This document shows, one piece after another, positions 17,051-25,251 of a stretch of 57,412 nucleotides of DNA (position 1 is the stretch's first letter; each line of letters opens with the position of its first letter). A model generated the notes under the pieces. The model did no database searches. It was not told where the DNA came from and was given only the letters and a program-made list of their open reading frames with translations. The translations under genes were made by a program, and so were the position numbers. Source of the stretch: Bog-793 sp050014835 (lineage in GTDB: Bacteria > Actinomycetota > Acidimicrobiia > Acidimicrobiales > Bog-793). Location: contig JBEKCO010000006.1 in the NCBI GenBank assembly GCA_050014835.1, forward strand, positions 1 to 57,412. Direction: 5' to 3'.

Positions 17051-17982
17051 CGACGACGATCCCCCCGGCGGGACCGGTCACTGCAGCGCTCGGCCCGCGC
17101 GAAGCCCGACTTGTCGACGCGATCGGGCGCTGGTGGGCGGGGGCGCGGGCGGCGAGGGACCGGCTCCCGTGGCGCACGACCCACGATCCGTGGGAGGTGC
17201 TCGTCTCCGAGACGATGCTCGCCCAAACCCCGGTCGCCCGCGTCACGCCGCGCTTTCGCGAGTTCGTCACGCGTTTCCCCACCTCGGCCGCGTGCGCCGC
17301 CGCGCCCGTGGGTGACGTCGTCCGAGCGTGGGTGGGGCTGGGTTACAACCGGCGCGCCGTGGCGCTGCACGCGGCCGCCGCGACGATCGTGGAGCGCCAC
17401 GGGGGACGCGTCCCGGCGACCCTCGACGAACTCGTCGCCCTCGCCGGTGTCGGCCCGTACACGGCGCGGGCCGTGCTGGCGTTCGCGTTCGACGCCGAGG
17501 TCACCGCCGTCGACACGAACGTCGGCCGGGTTCTCGCCCGCGCCGCGGCAGACCGACCGCTTCGCCCCCGCGAGGCGCAGGCCTTGGCGGATCGCCTCGC
17601 TCCGGATGGCTCCGGGCGCGAGTGGAACCTCGCCGTGATGGACTTCGGCAGTCTCGTCTGTACGGCGCGCGCACCCGTCTGTGCCACCTGTCCGGTGCGT
17701 GCGGTCGGGGCCTGTGCCTGGCGGAAGGAACCCGGCGGCGATCCCGACCCGGCAGTCGGCTCGGCGCGGGTGACGACCCGACAATCCCGGTTCGAAGGGT
17801 CGGACCGACAGGGGCGCGGTCGGCTCGTGCGGGCCGCGTGTGCCGGACCGATCGCGCCGGCGGACCTCGCCCGGGTCGCCGGCTTTCCGGAGCGGGTCGC
17901 ACGCGCCCGGCGCGTCGCCGACGCGCTCGTCGACGAGGGGATCCTCGTGCGCGGGCCCGGCGGGGAGCTGACGCTCGCCTGA
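17047..17982 (+). CDS. mutY: A/G-specific adenine glycosylase, short form
   Basis: Removes adenine mispaired with 8-oxoguanine. 311 aa from a TTG that overlaps the preceding stop (TTGA). WRTTHDPWEVLVSETMLAQT carries the catalytic Glu; LAGVGPYTARAVLAFAFD is the helix-hairpin-helix; TAVDTNVGRV holds the catalytic Asp. A four-cysteine [4Fe-4S] loop follows (CTARAPVCATCPVRAVGAC), with seven rather than the usual five residues before the last Cys. The MutT-like C-terminal domain of E. coli MutY is absent; instead a short winged-helix-like tail (about 245-311) is present. Confidence 0.87.
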   Translation: MTTTIPPAGPVTAALGPREARLVDAIGRWWAGARAARDRLPWRTTHDPWEVLVSETMLAQTPVARVTPRFREFVTRFPTSAACAAAPVGDVVRAWVGLGYNRRAVALHAAAATIVERHGGRVPATLDELVALAGVGPYTARAVLAFAFDAEVTAVDTNVGRVLARAAADRPLRPREAQALADRLAPDGSGREWNLAVMDFGSLVCTARAPVCATCPVRAVGACAWRKEPGGDPDPAVGSARVTTRQSRFEGSDRQGRGRLVRAACAGPIAPADLARVAGFPERVARARRVADALVDEGILVRGPGGELTLA

Positions 17983-18075
17983 CCCCCGGCGCGCGCCGGA
18001 AGGTGGGTGGTGGCCCGGTCCGGCGCGCCAGACTGTCGTGCGTAGCCTTGGGGTCCTGCCAGGGAGAGGAACAGA

Positions 18076-18624
18076 GTGGCCGAGATCGTCGAGTCGAAGA
18101 TCATCCGTGACGTCATCCACGTCGCCCCCGTCGTCCACGGCGACGAGCGCGGTCGCTTCGTCGAGACGTACCGACGGTCGTGGTTCCCGCTGGGACGCGA
18201 AATGGTCCAGGCGAACCGGTCGGACAAGGCCCAGGGCGCCGTCGTCGGCCTCCATTACCACCTGCACCAGGCCGACTACTGGTATGCGACACGCGGCCGG
18301 GCGCGCGTCGTGCTCTACGACCTGCGCATCGGTTCGCCGACCGAGGGTGCGCTCGAGCTCGTCGACCTCGGAGCAGACGAACGAGGGGTGTTCATCCCAC
18401 CCGGGGTCGCGCACGGCTTCGCGTCGCTGACGGACATGACGCTCACGTACCTCGTTGACTCCTACTACAACGAGCACGACGAACTGGGAGTGGCCTGGGA
18501 CGACCCGGACATCGGCGCCGACTGGGGGGTCGCCGATCCGGTGTTGTCCGATCGTGACCGGGGAAACCCGCGCCGGTCTCAGATCCCGGACGCCCTTGTG
18601 CCGCGCGCCGGGCTGAGAACATGA
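18076..18624 (+). CDS. dTDP-4-dehydrorhamnose 3,5-epimerase family protein (RmlC-like)
   Basis: 182-aa cupin. GLHYHLHQADYWYATRG contains the catalytic-type His of RmlC, and LTYLVDSYYNEHDELG the Tyr region near residue 130. IPPGVAHGFASL is the conserved active-site strand. GTG start with AGGGAGAGG upstream. RmlC makes dTDP-L-rhamnose, but no rmlA, rmlB or rmlD is in the window. This could be a non-dTDP epimerase acting with the heptose operon, as DmhB-like 3,5-epimerases do. Fold certain, substrate open. Confidence 0.85.
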   Translation: MAEIVESKIIRDVIHVAPVVHGDERGRFVETYRRSWFPLGREMVQANRSDKAQGAVVGLHYHLHQADYWYATRGRARVVLYDLRIGSPTEGALELVDLGADERGVFIPPGVAHGFASLTDMTLTYLVDSYYNEHDELGVAWDDPDIGADWGVADPVLSDRDRGNPRRSQIPDALVPRAGLRT

Positions 18625-18705
18625 ACATCTGGTAGCTGTCCTGCGCTGCCGGGGGCGGCGCGCTTGAATGGTGCGTATGCAGGGTGATGCTGGGGGCGTC
18701 ACGTC

Positions 18706-19728
18706 TTGATCGCGGGCATCGCGATCGGCGCTTTCGTTCTCGTCGCGGGGTTCGCCGCGTGGTCGCGTTTCGCGTCCCACCGCGCCGAGCGCCGTTCCGT
18801 GACGACCCACCAGCGGGCCCTCGACGTGCTCGGCACCGCCTCGCGCCGCTGGGAGGGCATCGCGCCGGTGCACGCGCCCAGACCCGGGGAGGTCGCGCGG
18901 GCACACGTCCAGACCCTTGGCGACCCTCCGAGCGCGCGCCGCCTCGGTGACGGCGAACCGGTGTCGACGCGCCGTTCGGGGATCCGCCTCGTGCCGTCGT
19001 CCGGCTCGAGATCCGTCAAGCTCCCGATCTTTGTCGACGAGGGTGTCGTCGCGTCCGATTCACCGGGCGAGCCGGATGCTGGTGAACGGGACGGCGAAAC
19101 CGTCGGTGCCCAAGACGGCACGACCCGTCCGAGCGGGCGCGCCGCTCCCTACGATCACGAGGCGCTCAGCCCGATCTCCGAGATGGCGACGCGCACCTCC
19201 CGTCCCCGCCGCCACCGTTACCGCGGCGGGCGTCCGGCCCGACGGGCGACCTCCGCGGCCGCATCGGCGGTCGCGCTCGCCGCGATCGGCGTGGCGACCT
19301 GGCAGCTCGCATCCGGGGGTGCGCCGACGCACCACGCCACCGCGCCTCCAGCGACGACGGGGAAGTCGAAGGGCAGGACGCACACCGGCTCCGGCGGCCA
19401 GACGGGTGGGCGGGGTCTCGTCCCGACCTCGGTCTCGCCGAGCGTCGTCGCCTACGCGATCACGAGCCGGGCCTACACGATCACGTTCTCCGCCTCGGGC
19501 CCGTGCTGGCTCGGCGTCCAGCAAGGGGTGAACGGGAAGTACCTCTGGCAGACGACGCTGCTCGCCGGCCAGACGAGTTCCTACAAGGCGAACGGACCGG
19601 TCGCGGTGCGGCTCGGCGCGCCGCCGTACGTGAAGGTTCAAGTGAACGGGGTGAACGTCGAGCTCCCCCCGACCAATGTCCAGCCCTACGACATCACGTT
19701 CTCGTCCTCGCGCCGTTCCGCAGCCTGA
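18706..19728 (+). CDS. Membrane protein with RodZ-like C-terminal (DUF4115) domain
   Basis: 340 aa from a TTG preceded by TGGGGGCG. An N-terminal hydrophobic segment (about 1-20) is followed by a long polar region, then a second membrane helix (about 180-200, SAAASAVALAAIGVATW), a Thr/Gly-rich linker, and a C-terminal beta domain (about 245-335). PCWLGVQQG, LLAGQTSSYKA and VRLGAPPYVKVQVNGV in that domain resemble the extracytoplasmic RodZ C-terminal domain. The usual RodZ N-terminal helix-turn-helix is missing. A role in cell-shape or wall-complex scaffolding is a guess. Confidence 0.7.
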   Translation: MIAGIAIGAFVLVAGFAAWSRFASHRAERRSVTTHQRALDVLGTASRRWEGIAPVHAPRPGEVARAHVQTLGDPPSARRLGDGEPVSTRRSGIRLVPSSGSRSVKLPIFVDEGVVASDSPGEPDAGERDGETVGAQDGTTRPSGRAAPYDHEALSPISEMATRTSRPRRHRYRGGRPARRATSAAASAVALAAIGVATWQLASGGAPTHHATAPPATTGKSKGRTHTGSGGQTGGRGLVPTSVSPSVVAYAITSRAYTITFSASGPCWLGVQQGVNGKYLWQTTLLAGQTSSYKANGPVAVRLGAPPYVKVQVNGVNVELPPTNVQPYDITFSSSRRSAA

Positions 19729-19982
19729 CGCCGCGTCCGGCGGCGCTCGCGGGCCAGCGGATCGACGCGCCGTCCGGGTGCCCCGATAACGACCCCCGTC
19801 CGCTCGCCGGATTTCCACCCCGTGGCGCTCCGGGCGCCGCGTGGGAGCGACCGACGCCGCCCGTCGCCGCCACGCCGAGGTTCGTCGGCGCGACCCGCAC
19901 GGACGGGCGGATCGCCGCCAATCCCGCCGACGCGCCGGGGTCGGTTCCATCACCCACAGAAGTTCCAAGAAAGGGAGCGGTC

Positions 19983-20669
19983 GTGGCACGAACTCAGAAG
20001 GTGACGGGCGCACTTTTAGGGTGCATGGCGATAGTTGTTGGGATCGGGGTATGGGCCCCCACCGCACTCGCCGCCGGGCCACGCAGCGTCCCGGCGATCC
20101 CGCCCGGTGTGTATTCGGGGACCGTCAAGATGTCGGGGGTGAACAACTGCGTGACGACGCGCTGCTTGCTCACCCTCACCGGAACCTGGTCGGTCACCGT
20201 CAACGCGGCAGACCAACTGCGTGGTTCCGAGACGCTGGCCGACACGATCCCCTTCCAGCCGGGGAGCGGTTGCACGATCTCGCCCCGCTCGTGGACCTTG
20301 ACGTTCAACGCGGTCCTCGGGCGGTACAACCCCGCGAACCAAGAAACCTCGGCTGCACCGGGCTTCGTCCACGGATCCACGGTGTTGCTGTACGTGAACA
20401 GCTCGTACAGCAAATGGACGGGGTGGAAGGGATCGCCGTCCGATTACACCCGTACCTGCGGCTCTCTCGCCGGCGTCTCGTGGCCCATTAACCAGCAGTA
20501 CGGGTGGCCGGCCGAGGACACCGGGTGGAGTGTCGGCTACACGGCACAGCAGCCGATCTCCCTGTTCAAAACCCGGGCGCACCCCTACACGATCGCGAGC
20601 AAGGGCGGCGGCTACCACCCCGACACCTTCGAGCAGACGTACACGCTGACCTCGAGTCCGACTGCCTGA
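19983..20669 (+). CDS. Secreted protein of unknown function
   Basis: 228 aa. GTG start with GGGAGC nine bases upstream. A signal peptide is clear: basic start, hydrophobic core GALLGCMAIVVGIGVWA, cleavage likely after ALA-A at about residue 31. The mature part is rich in Ser, Thr, Tyr, Trp and Gly and looks beta-rich, with four cysteines (VNNCVTTRC, SGCTIS, RTCGS). Third-position GC is lower than in neighbours, and the 240 bases downstream are also unlike coding DNA, so recent acquisition is possible. No family recognised. Confidence 0.72.
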   Translation: MARTQKVTGALLGCMAIVVGIGVWAPTALAAGPRSVPAIPPGVYSGTVKMSGVNNCVTTRCLLTLTGTWSVTVNAADQLRGSETLADTIPFQPGSGCTISPRSWTLTFNAVLGRYNPANQETSAAPGFVHGSTVLLYVNSSYSKWTGWKGSPSDYTRTCGSLAGVSWPINQQYGWPAEDTGWSVGYTAQQPISLFKTRAHPYTIASKGGGYHPDTFEQTYTLTSSPTA

Positions 20670-20906
20670 GTGCCGGCTGGTCAAGTACCTCGCGTCGGCT
20701 TCGCAGCTCCGGGGCGACGCGTTGACACGAATCGCTCGCCGCAGAAGTGATCCGCCTGGTACCGCACACCATCCGACGAGTCGGGAATCCGGTCTTGTGT
20801 CGCGTCTCCGCCCGGTGCTCCGGATCCCTTACGCGGACGCTGGGATGGCGGGAACCGGGATCACCAGACGTCGTGTCCGGGAACCAGCTCGCCGCGTCCC
20901 ATGCGT

Positions 20907-21503
20907 TCAGCGGATCGCTTCCCAGCGCGTCGGTTCACGGGCGAGCGCCGGGTGGCTCACCAGCAGATGCCAGATGACCGCGCACAGGCCCTCGGTGTGC
21001 GCCGTGACGTGGTCCGCGAACAACGGCGGGATCACGACGCAGGCGTTCGCGACCTTGGCCGTGTACCCCCCGTCGCGCCCGACGACCCCGTAGATCGCGG
21101 CTCGGCGGTCGACGGCGACCTCGAGAGCGCGCACGAGGTTCGCCGAGACACCGCGTTCCGCGTCGCCGCCGCCGACGCTGAAGACGAGCAGCGCGTCCTT
21201 GTCGGACAGGTTCGATCCCTTCAGCCACTCGGAGAATGACGTCTCCCACCCGTCGTCGTTGATGCGGGCGGTGAGCTCGGAGACGTTGTCGACCGGCGAG
21301 TACGCTTCGAAGCCGCAGATCTTGCGGAAGTCGTTGACGGCGTGCGAGGCGTGACCGGCCGATCCACCGACCCCGAGGACGAACAGCCTCCCGCCACATT
21401 GCCGCACCTCGGCGAGCCCCGAGGCGCAGCGCTCGACCGATTCCGGGTCGATGGCGCCGAGCACCCGGGTCGACTCGGCGATGAAGCCCTCGCTGAACGT
21501 CAC
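20907..21503 (-). CDS. gmhA: SIS-domain sugar isomerase, GmhA-like (sedoheptulose 7-phosphate isomerase)
   Basis: 198 aa from a GTG with a perfect AAGGAGG eight bases upstream. LFVLGVGGSAGHASHAVNDF is the SIS phosphate-binding loop; VFSVGGGDAERG is the second loop; IPPLFADHVTAHTEG matches the GmhA C-terminal region. Predicted to convert sedoheptulose 7-phosphate into D-glycero-D-manno-heptose 7-phosphate, the first step of the pathway completed by hddA, gmhB and hddC. By eye the residues aligned to Glu65 and His180 of E. coli GmhA are Asp and Trp (next to a His), so it is a divergent member. Monocistronic, divergent from sufB. Confidence 0.7.
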   Translation of the reverse strand: MTFSEGFIAESTRVLGAIDPESVERCASGLAEVRQCGGRLFVLGVGGSAGHASHAVNDFRKICGFEAYSPVDNVSELTARINDDGWETSFSEWLKGSNLSDKDALLVFSVGGGDAERGVSANLVRALEVAVDRRAAIYGVVGRDGGYTAKVANACVVIPPLFADHVTAHTEGLCAVIWHLLVSHPALAREPTRWEAIR

Positions 21504-21643
21504 GGTGCGCCCTCCTTCCCACTCCGGCGCCGGCCGGATCGCGGGCGGCTCGGCCTCCAGCCAAGCACACAGCCCGGCCCCGCGGGTGTTCCGACCGACG
21601 GAGGAGCAGGTCGGACGTGTCGCCGCCCCCGGGGGAGTTGTTA

Positions 21644-21655
21644 CTATACAGATAG
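21644..21655. promoter_or_regulatory. AT-rich inverted repeat in the gmhA-sufB intergenic region
   Basis: CTAT-ACAG-ATAG lies 51 bases before the sufB ATG within TTACTATACAGATAGGAG, the most AT-rich patch for kilobases. TACTAT or TATACA could be a -10 box. The symmetry suggests an operator for an iron-sulfur or redox regulator of the SUF operon; no regulator gene is adjacent. Suggestive only. Confidence 0.35.
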
Positions 21656-21705
21656 GAGAAATCCTTCTGGTGGGTGATCCCGACCGAACGGAGTCCGTGG
21701 GCCCG

Positions 21706-23106
21706 ATGGCAGTGACCGACCTCAACCTCGACAAATACACGCTCGGCTGGAGCGACGTCGAGGACTACGTGTTCAAGCCCCGCAAGGGGCTCAACGAAGA
21801 GATCATCCGCGAGATGTCGCGCCTAAAAAGGGAACCGGAGTGGATGCTCGAGTTCCGGCTGAAAAGCTACTCGCGCTTCCTCGCCAAGCCGATGATGCCC
21901 TGGTTCGCCGACAAGATGCCGGACCTCGACTTCGACGACATCTACTACTACATCAAGCCGATCGAAACCCAGGTCGACGCCTGGGAGCAGCTGCCGGAAT
22001 CGGTGAAGAGCACCTACGAAAAGCTCGGCATCCCCGAGGCGGAGCGCAAGTACCTCGCCGGCGTGACGGCCCAGTACGAGTCAGAGGTCGTCTACCACCG
22101 CAACCGCGACGACCTCGCCGGCATGGGCGTGCTCTTTTGCGACATGGACACGGCGGTGCGCGAGTACCCGGACATCGTGCGCCGGTACTTCGGCAAGATC
22201 ATCCCGCCGAACGACAACAAGTTCGCGGCGCTCAACTCGGCGGTGTGGTCGGGAGGCTCGTTCATCTACGTGCCGCCCGGTGTCGCGGTCGACATGCCGC
22301 TCCAGGCGTACTTCCGCATCAACGCCGAGAACATGGGCCAGTTCGAGCGGACGCTCATCATCGCCGACGAGGGTTCGCAGGTGCACTACGTCGAGGGGTG
22401 TTCCGCCCCCGTGTACTCGACCGACTCGCTGCACTCGGCCGTCGTCGAGCTCGTCGCCCTGCCCGGCAGCCGGATCACGTACACGACGATCCAGAACTGG
22501 TCGTCGAACGTCTACAACCTCGTGACGAAGCGGGCCCGGGCCGAAGCCGAGGCGCACGTCGAGTGGATCGACGGCAACATCGGCTCGCGCCTCACGATGA
22601 AGTACCCGTCGGTGTACCTCATGGGCCCGAAGGCCTCGGGTGAGGTCCTCTCGGTCGCCTACGCGGGCTCGGGCCAGATTCAGGACACGGGGGCGAAGAT
22701 GTTCCACTGCGCCCCCGAGACGACCTCGACGATCATCTCGAAGTCGATCTCGAAAGACGGCGGCTCGACCACGTACCGGGGCAAGGTCCACGTCGATCCC
22801 GGCGCGACCCATGCCAAGTCGTTCGTGCGCTGCGACGCGCTCATCCTCGACGAGGACTCCGTCTCGGAGACGCGGCCGTACATGGAAGTCGGCGAGCGCG
22901 ACGCCGAGATCGGTCACGAGGCGACGGTCTCCAAGGTCGGGGACGACCAGCTCTTCTACCTGATGAGCCGCGGGCTCTCCGAGGGTCAGGCGACCGGCAT
23001 GATCGTCAACGGCTTCATCGAGCCGATCACCCGGACGCTCCCCATGGAGTACGCCGTCGAGTGGAGCCGGCTCATCGAACTGCAGATGGAGGGCTCGGTC
23101 GGCTGA
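21706..23106 (+). CDS. sufB: Fe-S cluster assembly scaffold SufB
   Basis: 466 aa, core of the SufBCD scaffold on which iron-sulfur clusters are built. The N-terminus NLDKYTLGWSDVEDYVFKPRKG, conserved EGCSAP, SNVYNLVTKRA, and the C-terminal RCDALILDEDS ... EVGERDAEIGHEATVSKVGDDQLFYLMSRGL are diagnostic. The conserved functional Cys is in RCDAL (about residue 385). ATG at 21706 follows CGGAG at twelve bases; a GTG at 21697 is possible. First gene of the SUF operon; no SufR-type repressor gene precedes it, unlike in mycobacteria. Confidence 0.96.
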   Translation: MAVTDLNLDKYTLGWSDVEDYVFKPRKGLNEEIIREMSRLKREPEWMLEFRLKSYSRFLAKPMMPWFADKMPDLDFDDIYYYIKPIETQVDAWEQLPESVKSTYEKLGIPEAERKYLAGVTAQYESEVVYHRNRDDLAGMGVLFCDMDTAVREYPDIVRRYFGKIIPPNDNKFAALNSAVWSGGSFIYVPPGVAVDMPLQAYFRINAENMGQFERTLIIADEGSQVHYVEGCSAPVYSTDSLHSAVVELVALPGSRITYTTIQNWSSNVYNLVTKRARAEAEAHVEWIDGNIGSRLTMKYPSVYLMGPKASGEVLSVAYAGSGQIQDTGAKMFHCAPETTSTIISKSISKDGGSTTYRGKVHVDPGATHAKSFVRCDALILDEDSVSETRPYMEVGERDAEIGHEATVSKVGDDQLFYLMSRGLSEGQATGMIVNGFIEPITRTLPMEYAVEWSRLIELQMEGSVG

Positions 23107-23182
23107 CCGCGTCATCCGACGCGGGGCAGGTCGGGTCAATATCCTTGGGACGGCGAGGTCGGTCGCGGGAGGTCGGGCGCGC

Positions 23183-23584
23183 GTGGCGATGCGAGAGGAC
23201 TGCAAGCACTTCCAATCGAGGACCTACCCCTCCGGCGAGGTGGCTCGTTTCTGTGTCCTCGACCTCGCGCCCGAGGCCCCGTGGCGGTGCCCCGAGAACT
23301 GCCCCTCGTACGAACGGCGGCTCGCCGACGCCACCTGGACGCACGGATCGCTCGTCGCCCCGCCGGTCGAGTCGGAACCGGAAGAGCCCGTCGCCGACGT
23401 GACCGAACTGCTCGCCTCGGCCGAGGAGATCGTCGAGGCGGCCGCCCCCGAGGAGCTCACCGAGGTCGAAGCCGCCGAGGACCGCGCAGAACGCCGGGCG
23501 CAGGGCTCGGTGGTGAAGCGGGCGCGGCGCCGGATCGGACGCCGGGGCAAGCCGACCGCCGGCGACGAGGGCGACCGGCTCTGA
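23183..23584 (+). CDS. Small four-cysteine protein inside the SUF operon
   Basis: 133 aa, function unknown. The first 45 residues carry four cysteines (DCKHF, RFCVLD, WRCPENC), a spacing able to bind zinc or an Fe-S cluster. The middle is highly acidic (SEPEEPVADVTELLASAEEIVE) and the end strongly basic (VVKRARRRIGRRGK). GTG at 23183 with GGGAGG ten bases upstream. It lies between sufB and sufD, and its stop overlaps the apparent CTG start of sufD (CTGA), so expression is coupled. A cluster-carrier or regulatory role is plausible but unproven. Confidence 0.75.
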   Translation: MAMREDCKHFQSRTYPSGEVARFCVLDLAPEAPWRCPENCPSYERRLADATWTHGSLVAPPVESEPEEPVADVTELLASAEEIVEAAAPEELTEVEAAEDRAERRAQGSVVKRARRRIGRRGKPTAGDEGDRL

Positions 23585-24897
23585 GCGAACACCGCTTCTC
23601 CCCGGAACTCGCCCGTTCGATCGCGGGGCCAGACTGGCTCCGTCGCCTCCGGTCGCAGGCCGCGGCGCGATTCGACGCCGGGGCCGTGCCGACCGAGGCC
23701 GATGAGGACTGGCGCTACGGACGGATCGACGCGCTCGACCTCGGTGTCTACGAACCCGTCGCCGAACCGGGCGGCGACCCGCCCGACTTGGCCGGTGGGC
23801 CCGCGGGCCTGCTCTCCGGGCTCGGTGCGCCCGCCGCGCTCGTGCGGACGCGGGACGGCTTCGTCGTCTCGTCCGCCCTCGGTGCTCCGGCCGCGTCGAC
23901 GGGCCTGTCCGTCACGTCGGCGCGCGCCCTTACCGCCCCGCCTGCCGGTTTCGGGTCGGTCGTCGCCCTCTCACAGGACGCCTTCACCGTCCTCGCCGAG
24001 GCCTTTGGGGCCGACGCGGTCGTCGTCACCGTCGCGGCGGGGGTGCACGTCGCCGGCCCGATCGTCGTCGTCCACGAGCTCGATCGCCGGGCGGGGCCGG
24101 CGGCGGTCTTCCCCCGGACCTTCGTCGAGCTCGGTGAGGGGGCGGTCGCGATCGTCGTCGAGCACCTCGTCTCGGCGACCGGCGAGGCGCTCGTTTGTCC
24201 CGTCACCGAGCTCGAGGTGGGTCGCGACGCCCGGCTCGCCTACCACTCGATCCAGGAACTCGATCGGTCCGCCTGGCAACTCGGCTACGTGGCGAGCCGC
24301 GTCGACCGCGGCGGCTCCCTGCGCTCTTTCGCGGCCTCCTTCGGTGGGGACTACGCACGGCTGTGCACCCACTCGTCGCTCGTCGGAGAGGCGGCGACGA
24401 GCGAACTGCTCGCCGCCTACTTCGGCGACGGCACCCAGGTCCAGGACATGAGGACCTTCCAGGAACACGCCGCCCCCCGGACGAAGTCCGTGCTGATCTT
24501 CAAGGGGGCGGTCGACGACGCGGCGCGCTCGGTGTACAGCGGTCTCATCCACATCCACAAAGGGGCGCGCAAGTCCGACGCCGGGCAGACGAACCGCAAC
24601 CTCGTGCTCTCCGACTCGGCCCACGCCGATTCCGTGCCGAATCTCAACATCGAGGAGAACGACGTGCGGTGCAGCCACGCCTCGGCGGTCGGACCCATCG
24701 ACCGGGCCCAGCGCTTCTACGTGGAGTCCCGCGGCGTGCCGCCGAGCGTCGCCGAGCGGCTGATCCTGCTCGGGTTCTTCGACGACCTGCTGGCCCGGGC
24801 CCCGGAGCCGGGGGTCGCGGCGTACCTGCGCGGCGTCGTCGCCGGGCGTCTCGTCCGGTCGGCGCGAGCAACGGCGCGGGAGGGCGGAGCGAGGTGA
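23581..24897 (+). CDS. sufD: Fe-S cluster assembly protein SufD
   Basis: 438 aa if it starts at the CTG at 23581-23583, which overlaps the previous stop as CTGA. WLRRLRSQAAARF ... EADEDWRYGRIDAL is the expected SufD N-terminus and begins only 18 residues after the CTG. The only standard start (GTG 23686) would remove most of it. The core has SDSAHADSVPNLNIEENDVRCSHA with the conserved His of the SufD-SufB interface. Partner of SufB and SufC. Start codon is the uncertain point; the gene is certain. Confidence 0.9.
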   Translation: MSEHRFSPELARSIAGPDWLRRLRSQAAARFDAGAVPTEADEDWRYGRIDALDLGVYEPVAEPGGDPPDLAGGPAGLLSGLGAPAALVRTRDGFVVSSALGAPAASTGLSVTSARALTAPPAGFGSVVALSQDAFTVLAEAFGADAVVVTVAAGVHVAGPIVVVHELDRRAGPAAVFPRTFVELGEGAVAIVVEHLVSATGEALVCPVTELEVGRDARLAYHSIQELDRSAWQLGYVASRVDRGGSLRSFAASFGGDYARLCTHSSLVGEAATSELLAAYFGDGTQVQDMRTFQEHAAPRTKSVLIFKGAVDDAARSVYSGLIHIHKGARKSDAGQTNRNLVLSDSAHADSVPNLNIEENDVRCSHASAVGPIDRAQRFYVESRGVPPSVAERLILLGFFDDLLARAPEPGVAAYLRGVVAGRLVRSARATAREGGAR

Positions 24898-25223
24898 GCG
24901 GCACCGACGCGAAGCTCGTGCGTCTCTGCGCCCCGGAGGACCTGGCGGTCGGCGCGGCGCGCCGGTTCGCCGTCGACGGCGTCGAGATCTGCCTCGTCCG
25001 GTGCGACGACGGGTACCACGCCGTCGCCGACACCTGCAGCCACGAGGACTACTCGCTTGCCGAGGGCGAGGTCGACGCCGCGAACGCGGAGATCGAGTGC
25101 TGGAGGCACGGCAGCCTGTTCTCGCTGGTGAACGGCGAGCCACTGACGCTGCCGGCGACGCGCCCCGTCGAGGTCTACGAAGTGGTCGTCGGGGCCGACG
25201 ACGTGTCGGTGGTGCTTCCGTGA
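24894..25223 (+). CDS. Rieske-type [2Fe-2S] protein of the SUF operon
   Basis: 109 aa. Rieske cluster ligands are visible as TCSHEDYSL (CxH) and IECWRHGSLF (CxxH), sixteen residues apart, as in biphenyl-dioxygenase-type ferredoxins. GTG start overlaps the sufD stop (GTGA, 24894-24897). Rieske proteins recur between sufD and sufC/sufS in actinobacterial SUF operons, where an electron-supply role in assembly is suspected. Followed by sufC after 28 bases. Confidence 0.93.
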   Translation: MSGTDAKLVRLCAPEDLAVGAARRFAVDGVEICLVRCDDGYHAVADTCSHEDYSLAEGEVDAANAEIECWRHGSLFSLVNGEPLTLPATRPVEVYEVVVGADDVSVVLP

Positions 25224-25251
25224 CGGCGCTGCGCGCGGCAGAGGCGGCCCG

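Noticed and set aside
18076..18624. Evidence of a dTDP-rhamnose pathway
   Set aside because: Only an RmlC-like gene is present; rmlA, rmlB and rmlD are absent, so a rhamnose route cannot be claimed from this window.
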